This document shows, piece after piece, positions 21,837 to 33,300 of a stretch of DNA of 64,000 nt (within the stretch, counting starts at the first letter, position 1; the number at the start of each line of letters is the position of its first letter). The notes beneath the pieces are model-generated. The model ran no database searches. It saw only the letters and a list, made by a program, of their open reading frames with translations, and was not told the origin of the DNA. The translations under genes were made by a program, and so were the position numbers. The DNA lies in NCBI GenBank assembly GCA_945859605.1, contig OX243822.1, positions 6,225,400 through 6,289,399 on the forward strand, written 5' to 3'. The DNA is from Lumbricus rubellus. Taxonomy: Eukaryota > Annelida > Clitellata > Crassiclitellata > Lumbricidae.

Positions 21837-24372
21837 TAGTCCGGCCCTTAGCATACAGCCAAAAAATAACAATCGTAAAATTTTGTTTGGCACCCTTTTA
21901 ATCCATGCCAATTATAGAAATAACATTATGTTGAAAAGGATTTTGGAATTGCAAAACATTTAGGGGTGGCCCTCGAGCGCCGAAATTTCTTCTTTAATAC
22001 AAATGTGATCTATTGAATCATACAATTTTAACCAAACTATATTCAACACACTGTCACTAAGAATTTTACAGTGATGACTAAAATACACTCTAGTGATGTA
22101 ACAATGCCAATGAAACAAGTGTTTACTGTTCAATTATTCAGTTATTGTTCACTGTTCAGCTGGTCACAAAAGTAAATGATCAGTACAGGACAATAAAATG
22201 CAGGAATCACTGCTTTCTGCTAATTTGACACGAGATTTCTTTTCGTACAGTCAGGGAACTGTCGTCGATGTTCACTGACAACCTGCAGGAGAAAGTGAAG
22301 CTGATCCTCATCTTTTGTTCGCTTTTTATTTAAGTCCTGGATGAGTGCCACATGTCGTTCAGCTCTATCATTGACAACAGCCAACCCTTTGAGTACTGCT
22401 TGTGCTTCTCGACATGCTTCATGCTCTTCCCAAAGAGCAGGATCTTTGAAAAGCATCATCTCAGATAGTCCATGCAGACCAAGCACCTGGAACAGTTTCT
22501 TGGAGTTGGTTGTACAGAATTGTTCCACACCGCTGGTGCCACGAAATGCTTCTGACTTCACTCTGGGTCGTTTAGGCGGATTATCTGGGAAGTCCTACTT
22601 TTTCCATGGCAGCAATCATTAGCTTCTTGGAGTCATTGGATACCCTTGAATCAAAAAGAGCAAGCCCAATAAGCTCTTCAGACAAATACAAGAGTTAAAG
22701 CCCTAGCTTCTTGCTTGTAGCAAAAGAAATTGTAGTATGTGGATATGTGAGAAGGTTTGCCATGAGAGTGAATTCATTCAGAGGAGCCTCCACAGCAATT
22801 GGCGCAGTTATCCAGGCTTTCAGGTAGACAACAACTGAAAAGATGGCAATATCACGAATGCTGCGTTGTTCTGCAGCAGTCTTCTTGAACTGAGCACAAA
22901 AGAGCCACATCTTCATGGTATAGATGATTTTTGCCATCCATCGTGCCCGGCGCATAGCGCCAAGTGGTCGAAACCGAATTCCACGAGAAGGAACACCTCC
23001 AAGAAAGACAACTGAGTGCTCGAGAAATTCCCTGTAATCTTCTCGTGGCTGTGCAGTTGCTAAATGTCTATGAGCAAACTCCAAGATATCAGAATGGTGT
23101 GGGGCCACCAATGATCTGACGAGGCTACCTGGAATTTGTCGCTTTCAATGAATTTCCAGTGGTCTCGAAACCTCTTGAAAAGAAGAACATCATGTCCAGT
23201 AGAAGTTCCAATGGAAGTTTTTCGAATACAGCCACAACAATTAGTTCCACAACATGGTGTCGACATGCCAGGAAAAGGAGATCTTTATTCAATTCTTGCT
23301 CTATTAGGAAACATGCACCTGGGCGATGACCTGTGTTGCTGGCTGTGGTGTCAAAGCACAAAGCAAGCATTTTTTGCGCATCTGTTCCACTTCCTTCCGT
23401 CCCTGTGCACGCTGTCTTCGACGCATATCCACCATGTATGTCAGCTGCACCAACTGAACCTGGACGTTCCTTCTGCATTTGAGAGAGTAGAAAGTCTCTG
23501 TCTTCAAGAATGGAGATCATTGTGAGAGCGTCTGCATGGACAACATCAAATAGGTCATCTAGTCTCTCAATAAATTTCTCCTCCTTAATCTTGTGAGCTT
23601 TAGCTGTTCGGTGTCTATGCTTTTGAAGTCCTTTCCATTCCACGAACACAGACTCCAATTTGTCAATACAATGCTTTTTACCTCTTACAGGTATACCAGC
23701 TCGGTTCCAACATATAGTGACTTTTTCTATAGCCTGTTGACTGGAATAACGGACTGTCTGCTTGCCAACTTTGAGTAGATGCATGAAGTATCGAAAAGTT
23801 TGACTATACGATGGCAACTTTGCTCCACGAATTTCAGGCTCATAAGAGCCAAGTTAATAGACACTTGTTTTCCCTTGCGTTTGCATAATTAACCATAAAT
23901 AATTATTTGTAATATTTCGTATTTACTATGTCTGACAATGTAGGCCTATGTTTCCAATAGTAGACTAAAATAAAATGTCTTTCCTTGTATTAAACAACTC
24001 TTCAAAAAATAATGCTATCTTTTTTCAACCAGACAACAAACGTTAATCAAACATATATTTGAAATTGTACAGCAAAATTTTAGAGCTCACGTAATTTTAA
24101 TAAGTAAGTAAGTACTAAATATTAAATGTTGATGCATTGCAAACATTAGTAGGTCGACAAAATGTATTGAAGCACTGAAAATGTCAGTTTGCGATTCCAA
24201 TGATATTTTGGAAGTTTACTCATACATTATTGAAACTTGAGAGCTCGGGGGGCACACCTAAATATAGCCCTATTGCAAAGATTTTTTGCACAAATTATTT
24301 TCTTCATAATTGAAATAGATTGAAGGGGTGCCAGTTGATTATTTTTAACTTTCATTTTTAAGGGCCGCCCTA
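21837..24372 (-). mobile_element. 2.5-kb DNA transposon with long inverted repeats and 8-bp TSD
   Basis: The direct repeat ACAAACAT is perfect (21829-21836, 24373-24380). The ends, TAGTCCGGCCCTTA and TAGGGCGGCCCTTA, start imperfect inverted repeats of about 140-150 bp (21837-21990 against 24235-24372). These align through TGGCACCC and ATTTAGG-GTG-CCC blocks. The inside carries a broken transposase-like gene on the - strand. The 8-bp duplication fits the hAT superfamily, although inverted repeats this long are unusual for hAT. Confidence 0.85.
22220..23817 (-). pseudogene. Broken transposase-like gene of the 2.5-kb element
   Basis: Three reading frames cover one ancestral protein: 23817-23125, 23111-22695 and 22561-22220. 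They lie in three different frames, so at least two frameshifts are present. The first has LCFDTTASNTGH (a candidate catalytic Asp) and FLACRHHVVEL, the second GAMRRARWMAKIIYTMKMWL, the third VVNDRAERHVALIQDLNKK. I recall similar CFDTTxSNTG...CRHH proteins, described as uncharacterised, from other invertebrates, but I cannot name the family with certainty. Its position between the long inverted repeats supports a transposase. Confidence 0.75.
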
Positions 24373-24451
24373 ACAAACATGAACAATGGATTTGCAAAGA
24401 GAAGAGATTTGTAGGCAAGCGGTTCTGAGCAAACTGCTGAGAGGAAAGTAG

Positions 24452-24520
24452 AACAGCTTGAAGGGGCGCTATAACAAGTGCACATACAAACAAACATACA
24501 AACAAACATACAAACAAACA
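24452..24520 (+). repeat. SINE 3' end fragment
   Basis: Only the last part of the SINE is present: GCTTGAAGGGGCGCTATAAC, followed by AAGTGCACATACAAAC and several ACAAACAT tail units. It lies 80 bp outside the 2.5-kb transposon, whose target site duplication resembles the SINE tail sequence. Confidence 0.75.
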
Positions 24521-25156
24521 TCGGCAAAACACCATTGAACTGATGTAATGTAATTAGTAATTTCTATAGCACCGCTCACAGCCATGGCCAGCCATTCAGT
24601 AGCTTCCAGTGTGAGAACCCTCCCCCCCTCCCCCGAGTGAAAAATATTTTCTTATGAAGACAAAATAATGATGTAGATAGGTTTAATGTAGCTATAGGTT
24701 TAAAGTGAAGGCGGCTATTTATTAACTTTCAGTGATTAAAAAAATTTGCGCAATGGTGCTATTTTATTTCATGCTTGTAAACAATTGCAATTGGTCTGAG
24801 TAGCCCTACCTTGAAATATCAAGCGTAGAGTTTAGTCTTCAATAAGATAGTAACTGTATACGAACATCTTATTTCTATTATAGGTATGAATGAAGCTTGT
24901 TATGTTATGTTATATAAATAATTGTGTAAATAATTGGTCAACACAAAGGATATAATATTATACTTGCATTGGATTTAGGATGACCTGTGTTATTTTAAAA
25001 TATTTCACTTTTAATCAGCTCTACTGATGATGTACGTTTATTACCGTGTCTGTACACCGAAATTCTGATAGCAATAATTGGTCATTTAAAGAATATTCTT
25101 GTTTTATCTTATATTGGTAATATTAACCAAGAAATGTAATCGGCTCGTGTTAAATA

Positions 25157-25295
25157 CAGGGCTTTTTTAAAGGACTTTTTAGAGCTGCACAATCCCTTCT
25201 TTCCCATGACAATGACCTTGTTTGCTATTTTTATCTGCACAAATCCATTTAGAAGTGCACATTTTTGCGTAGAACTGCACACTAAAAAAGCCCTG
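25157..25295 (-). mobile_element. MITE, CAGGGCTTTTTT family, short copy
   Basis: Ends CAGGGCTTTTTTA and TAAAAAAGCCCTG are perfect inverses. The interior reads AGAGCTGCAC, inverse to copies 1 and 3. Just downstream of the AK7 stop codon. Confidence 0.75.
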
Positions 25296-25592
25296 TATAT
25301 TATACACATATTTATATTTTTAAAATATATACAATTTGAACGAGAACAATAAGATGCTTTATTTGCAGGTACTTTCATTTACACAATGTACCTGTAAAAA
25401 CTGACAATAAGTGACCAATGTTTTCAATCCAGTGTCTGCAATAAATTATCAGAAAACAATTGAATTGTAATATTAAATAGTATTGTTCTCTGAACAGTTG
25501 TCGCAAAGACTTAATAATACGCTCGAGACTTTGGCTGCCTGCCTTTCAAAGTTGTGGCGCTGGAAGTCTTTCCGTGCCATCATCGTCGTCGC

Positions 25593-28500
25593 CTAATCCA
25601 CCTGCGGATTGTGTGTGAACATAAATTCCGCCTGAAAAGGAATACAAGCAGAAGTTAACATCAAATAGTTTTGGCACTGGGGTGGTGGAGGTTTGTATGT
25701 GCACTTGTTTGTACGTGCACTTGTTTGTACGTGCACTTGCTTGTATGTGCACTTGTTTGTACGTGCACTTGTTTGTATGTGCACTTGTTATAGCGCCCCT
25801 TCAAGATATTGATTCTCAGAGGCGCTCCCGACTGCAGCGCGAACTCTGAATCGGAGTGTCACGCCGAAGCGCTGAGCAATTGCGAGTGGAGGACATGCCC
25901 AAGGTCCCTAAACGGCGACTGCATTGTCTCAGTGTGAAATTAAACGAGAATTATTATTATATTGAGAGCCTTTTAGAGGCTCTGTCTTGTCTACACAGGC
26001 ATGAGGTAGATGGAAAAGGTGCGCGCACATGTGTTTGTGTGTGAGTGTGTGTGCATGTATGTGTGTGTGTTTTTATGTGTGTGTGCTTGTATGAGTGTGT
26101 GTGTTTTGTGTGTGTATATGGGCGTGTGTGTTTGTGTGTGTGTGTGCGTGCATGCGTTTGCATGCATCTGTGTGTTTGTGTGTGTATGGGTGTGCAAGTG
26201 TGCATACATTGTGCACATGTGCGTTTGTGTGTGCGTGCACATGCGTGTGTGCATGTGCTCGTAGCATACGTACAAGGAAGTCGAGTCCGTCTTCCGGTCG
26301 GACTTTGACGCAGTCGATGAGCGCACGGGTGAGCGTTGGCATGACATGCTTCATGAGATAGTTGCGTAGTGGAGTCGCCTTCGCCTCAAGCTGTTCCTGC
26401 TCCTCCACCTTCACATCCTCCAGGCGTTTGGCCTGCAAACCAACAAAACCATTGTAGTAATTGTAATTGTAATTGAACATTTATATAGCGCCGCTCACAG
26501 ATTCAGTAGCGCTCCCGACCCAGTAGTCATAGGCGTACGACGCGGGGACCCAGAGGTGGCAAACGCCCCCCCCCCAATTTTGGGCAAGTCTGTTTTTTCG
26601 TGCAAGCAGACCCGGGAAAATAAGAAAAAAAGGATTTTTCACATTTATTTTCAACCCGATGACTAAAAAAAGGTCATCAACTTTTTGGTCTGGGAAAAGT
26701 AGTATTTTTTCACGACATTTCAGCCCGATGATTAAAAAATTATTTCGTCAACTTTTTTGTCTGGGAAAATCCCACCACGAGATTTGTTTCGGGCAGAAGT
26801 AAAATCATTGCACCCCCCCCCCCATTGCTGAAATCTACCGTACGCCTATGGTAGTAGTAGTCATCAAACTTTCCATCTGATTAAGTACTACAGTTTTGTC
26901 TAGGTCTGTGGCTTCCCCCCAACCACCCGTGGACCAAAAGTGTAGCGCCAAGCATACAAAACATTAAATTAAACAGTTTCAAGGCACCAAACATACCCTT
27001 ATACCACCACACCCTACACTAATAATTATAATAGTAATAATTAGTTATTAATTAATTAATTAATTAATTATAATAGTAATAATTATAATTTTAGTAATAA
27101 TTATAATAATAATAAAATATAATAGCAGTAGTATTAATACAAACTCAAAAACAAGGAAACTCATCACCATAGTTACCCATTCATCCTGCCTCCGCTTGCG
27201 ATTGACCGCTTCTTCCGCCTCCAGCTTCTCTCTTTCCGCCTTCTCTCCCATCTCCTTCTTGATCCGTGCCTCCATCTCCGCCGCCCTGTTCTCCTCCTCC
27301 TCTTCTGATGACATCCCTGTTCCATAAATAAAAGACAAAGATTTTGAGAAAACAATTAAAACAAGCAACACATGGAATAGTGTGTTCCTCAGCCTAGCGC
27401 TATATAGTTAAAACTTGCCCAATAAATATCCATGTTACATTTCTTAACCAGGGCTTTTTTGATGTGCAATTGTACACAAAGTGTGCAGTTCTAAATGGGT
27501 TTGTGCAGTTGTAGAGAAGCACTTCTGTACAGTTAAAACTATCAAAAAGGTCATTGTCTTCCAATTGGAAGTAATTTACCATGGAGGATGGGAAAGGAAA
27601 AAAGGAGTTGTGCAGTTCTAAAAATTCCTTAAAAACAGCCGTGTTCTTAACATTAGGCATGGCTTCTTTTAAGGAATTTGCAGACCTTTTCTCCCTTCCC
27701 ATCATACATGGTATCTATTTGCCAATTGAAAAACAATGAACAAAAAAGATTCTAACTATTTTTAACTGCACAAAAATGCTTTTAGAACTGCACAAGTTCA
27801 TGTAGAACTGCCCTACTTTGTGTAGAATATTGCACACTAAAAAAACTCTGACATCATCAAGCAAGCACTTCCATTCCATTTTAATATTTAAGATAATAAG
27901 CAGACAAATTTAAATAAAATTTAATTAAACATTTTAATGTACCGTAATTAAAAATTACGAATAATAATGATGCCATGTGTTTACTACAGGAAAATACGTA
28001 TATTTACATATTACATGCCTCAACATTAATCATGACAAACATTACCATATTCAGTGATTAGATTAAACTCTAAAGATTAGATTAGATTAGACTTGCCTCA
28101 ACATTATTACAAATAATACCATATTCAGTGATTAGATTAAACTCTAAGGATTAGATTAGATTAGACTTGCCTCAACATTATGACAAACATCACCATATTC
28201 AGTGATTAGATTAAACTCTAAGGATTAGCTTAGATTAGACTTGCCTCAACATTATTACAAATAATACCATATTCAGTGATTAGATTAAACTCTAAGGATT
28301 AGATTAGATTAGACTTGCCTCAACATTATGACAAACATCACCATATTCAGTGATTAGATTAAACTCTAAAGATTAGAATAGATTAGACTTGCCTCAACAT
28401 TATGACAAGCATCACCATATTCAGTGATTAGATTAAACTCTAAAGATTAGATTAGATTAGACTTGCCTCAACATTATGACAAGCATCACCATATTCAGTG

Positions 28501-28982
28501 ATTAGATTAAACTCTAAAGATTAGATTAGATTAGACTTGCCTCAACATTATGACAAGCATCACCATACAAGTGATTAGATTAAACTCTAAGGATTAGATT
28601 AGATTAGACTTGTACCGTAGTTTCGCGCGTTGCCCATCAGTTTCTTGATCTTCTCGACCGTATCTTTCATCTTCACCGACAGATCTTTGGTTACATCTGA
28701 GAAAACAGGAAACACAGACACAACGGCATGAATGACCTAAACAATAACCTCATTCACAACACCATTCACAACGCCTGACCTCATTCACAGTACACCTGAC
28801 CTCATTCACAACACATAACCTCATTCAACCACATAAATCATGTTGTCATAATACTTGTTCTTGTAGGTGCAGTTTACTACAATAAGCAATTGATTGATTG
28901 GTTGTGTGGTTGATTGATTGATTTATTAATTGATTGATTTATTAATTGATTGATTTATTAATTGACTTATTTATTCATTGAC

Positions 28983-29025
<43 letters not shown>

Positions 29026-30319
29026 CTGACTTATAAATTGATTGGTTGATTGATCTATTTAATGACTAATTGATTTATCGATCGATTTTTTGATTGATTG
29101 ATTTAATGATTGATTGATTGATTGATTGATCGATCGATAAAGACCGCTTCCTCACCGATGATCTCGATCGGCACTTCGAGCTCCTCGAAATACCCAGCGA
29201 CCGTCTCCTCCCCCTCGGCGTTCAGCGCCCGGTATTCCCCGAGGCATTCGGCCATTCCGTGCTCCGTGTAGTGCGTCCCGATGACGACATTCTCCGGGAG
29301 GTTGAGGACGCGCTGGCGCAGGAAGTCATCCGTCGCCTCAAAGCAGATGACGAGGTCAGGAAGGATGAGGTTGTCCATGGCGCCGCGTCCCCCAGCCGCT
29401 CCCACATCCTCCTCTGCATCCTCTGTGTGACACGGGGGAAAACAAACCATCAGTCCATCACTACAAGTATATTAAAATGCAACCTGTGTTTATTACATCT
29501 GACCAATCAAACTTCGTTTCGTAAATAGGCCTAATCTCTCAAGTCTTTTTCTTCTGCCGTGGCTGGACAGCTCCGTGGGAGCGCTCCTGAGTAGTTTTGC
29601 TAAAGGGGCGCTATATAAACCCATAGAATGAATGATAATTCTGAGAATCTCGAAAAATAATTCGACACCTCTTTTAAGCATAATTTTCGTCCTATAAATC
29701 AGCAGGAAAAACGATCAATTTATCTAAGCCTGGTCTGGCGACGAACTAATTGTATTACGCACGCTGAGCTTAAAAGAGGTGTAAGCCTATTATTAATATT
29801 TCGGTTGCACATTATAAGCCTAATATAGCAAACAAATTCTAGCCTCAGCAAACGGCCTTTGTTGTCATTATAATAACAATGTCGATTTCTATGGCCGTTA
29901 CAAGGGCGCCATTATAAGCTGTCGTAAAAAGTTCTATGGAAAACACTGCTCGTTTATACGGGATGTCCGCCGCTTGCTCCCTGTCTAGCAGTGAATCCGT
30001 TAACGTATCCATCCACCCCACCCCCACCGTCTGGCATTGTGTCCTGGGAAATGCGCCTGTCTATATTCTGAAACTCTTTAACTCTGGCTTGTTCCTATTG
30101 CGCTCGGAATCTAGAGGCGAATTTGTGATTACAGATGCATGCACACAGCTTGCTATATAAATTCGTTAGATAGATAGAAAGACAGATAGATAGATAGACA
30201 GACAGACAAACACACAGACAGACTGATAAAGAGACAGACAGACAGACAGAGACAGACAAACAGACAGACATACATACAGACATACACACACACACAGATG
30301 GACAACAGCCATGCACATG

Positions 30320-30371
<52 letters not shown>

Positions 30372-33300
30372 GACAGACAGCCATACAAACACAAACACAC
30401 ACACACATAGATAGACATACCTGCGGCAAACAGCTCCTTCGCCTGGTCTATGGTTTTCGGATATCCATCCAACACGAAACCCTGGTTCTGACACGGCTTC
30501 GACCTCAGCTTCTCTCGAAACATCGGAATCACAAGCGCATCCTCGATCTTTCCATTGTTCTGTTCTCTGCTTTCGTTGATCGATTCGAGCAGCGATTCGT
30601 AATCCTCCGGTCCCTCTTGATCATCGTCGTCCTCGTCCTCCCCTCCTTCCTCCTCGTCCTCCTCCTCGGCCTCGTCCCCGTCCTTCTTCCCCGCGGCACG
30701 CGACGCGATGGCCTTTTGCTAAGAAGGGACAAGACAACAACATCAATGTGGGGCGCGGTGGTGTAGTGGTGGCGTCGTTGGCTTGGAGCTGGAAGGTTCG
30801 AGGTTCGAATCCACCCTCAAGTCGCTGTGTAGGGACCTTGACCAAGTCCTTCACTCACAATTGCTCAGCGCTTCGGCGTGAAACTCTGATGCAGTGTCCG
30901 CTCTGCATTCGGGAGCGCCTCTGAGTAGAGAGATCTTGAAGGGGCGCTATAACAAGTGCACATACAAACAAACAGTATATGATAATGCCTTCCTCTCAAA
31001 CTTCAGAAGTGTACACACGAAAATATCTACTTCTCATGGCAAAGCGTGAACCTGTAGTCTAAAAAGTCTAAAATGTCAACGGGCCGAGTACCTTAGCTAA
31101 TCAGCCCCCCGTTTTCCGTATTCTTGTACCACAAAAAATAAATTATTCATCATTATCCTGACATCATAATCAACAATGTCTTCTTTGCACAGAGCACAGC
31201 ACTGCACACCCAACTCCACTTTGCTCATAATTTGACTCAGGGTGAGAAATTCGGGGCCGCAGCCTATAATATTTTATTTTTGATGAGACGTCACAGTAAA
31301 GTTTTCGTTGCACACCCAAACTTCAGATAAATCAGAATCTATAACTTCTCATTGTCATTTTTAAAAATAATAATAACAGTATCTGGCAAATAATCAGGGT
31401 TGCCACTCATAGCTTCAGGCCCGGCCTTAGGGCAAGGCGAGCGAGGCAACCGCCTTGGGCCCCGCGCTTCCAGGGGCCCCGCGCTGCTGGCTATAATTTT
31501 ATCTTTGTCGATATTGACAATGGTTACGTCGTATAACAACTATTCTTGCAGTCAAGTTGCCACGCGAATGTGACATGGTGATTTTGAAAGAATGAAACTT
31601 CGAGTCACAGCTAGCCTGCTTTTTAGCGTTGGTCTGCATGTAAAATTCTCTCCAGAAAACATACCATTAGACCATAATTGATTAGGGCCTAATTATCTTT
31701 TGCATGTTGGAAACTTAAAATTTTCTTACACCAAATTTGAATGTGCATAACTTCGGACTCTGTTCGTAGAATTGGATACAATTTTCAGGAAACATTGAGA
31801 ATTTAGCCCTCTTACATTCTCTAACAGTTTATAGAATTTCATTTAGAATTGACAAGTAGGCGGCAGGCCTATATGGCCAAAACAAAAAATCTCAGTTCAA
31901 TTGGGACACCGTGTAGTAGGCCTAGCTTAGAATGTGATATAAAATATGTCTCGTTGAAAAATTACTAATAATTGGGCCTATTATTAGTAGTTTTCAATGA
32001 CAATAATATCGCATTCTTGGAAACTTGCTTATCTTTTACTACATGCATGCCTCATTTGAAAGTCAAATATGTATTCTGTATAATTATTAATATGCCACAT
32101 CAATGTGGTTTGTTTTAAAATAGTGCTCTTAGCTCTAAAGAAATTTGGGAGACAACGTTTTAAGAATCTCATCTTAGGTGACTCTCCCCACAAGCGCCGT
32201 ATTGACAGGAAATCAACTACGTAAATTTATGCTTGAGAACCCGCTGCTGCCTTGGGCCCCGCAAGCCCTAGGGCCGGGCCTGCATAGCTTTTTCCACTTA
32301 GATCTAGGTTTTTCGGCCATATCTAGGTTTCTAGGTTTTTTTGTCAGGATCTAGCCTTTTTTTCTCAAGGCGATTTTTCCGACTTTTTACACGTAAAAAT
32401 AGGTTTTGTTAGGTGAAAATGCACAAACTGTGAAAAAGGTCGAAAATGTTGTGAATATGGACCCCAAAAGTTGTAGATTTATTTTAGAGTGAAAGACTAA
32501 AAAAGGTCATCAAACTTTTTTCCGGAAAAAGGAGAAAATTTTGATGAGACGACTAAAAAAAGTCCTCGGAAATTTGAATTTAAAGCGCGAAAAATTGAAA
32601 ATTCCATGTATTTTCGCAGAAACTCTTGATCTAGCCTTTTCTAGCCTTTTTTACCCCAGATCTGACCTGTTTTCAAAATTCAGAGTGGCATCCCTGCAAA
32701 TAATTGTATACCGACCATTTTCCCGATGGTTTCGTCAATGACATCCTTGATGCGAACGTGATGCAGTTTGTAGAGCTGACACAACTGCAGAGCCACCGTT
32801 GACTTACCAGACGCAGGCGGACCAAGCAGCAGAACTTTGACCGGCTGCAAATAAATCACATACGATCAGCACCCCAAACACTTCGAACAGGGAACCAGAA
32901 CTTAGCTGCATGCATGTATTTATGAGGACACTTAAATTACAGAAGTGTCCTGGGCCGTCGCAAAAGTGCAAATTGGGCTACTTTTCAATGTGATTGCAAT
33001 TGAAAATTTCATACTCATGACATTTTGGGCTCCTTTTGAATTGCCCAGCGACATAAAGAATTCTCCAAAAAAAATCACCACTCTGTTGGTGACTATATAG
33101 GTTACCTTTATAGGCTGCTATTCATATGTAGTATGGTTAACTTGATAATAAATCCATGCACATCGTTAAGTCTTCTTTGCACAGTGCACTGCACACCCAA
33201 CTCCACTTTGGTCATAGTTTGACCCAGGGTGAAAATTTCGGGGCCGAAGCCCATAATTTTTGATAAGATGCCACAGTAAAGTTTTTGTTGCACACTCAAA

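Noticed and set aside
26010..26361. Cys/Val-rich + strand ORFs
   Set aside because: Products of the TG microsatellite and the antisense of AK7 exon 16.
28015..28613. Regular repeats considered as a CRISPR array
   Set aside because: Units are contiguous 74-bp tandem copies without unique spacers, in an intron of an animal gene.
30095..30430. Continuation of AK7 exon 12 into a Cys/Val/Ser-rich ORF
   Set aside because: A GT donor follows GCCGCAG at 30421 and the next exon joins in phase; the extension is microsatellite.
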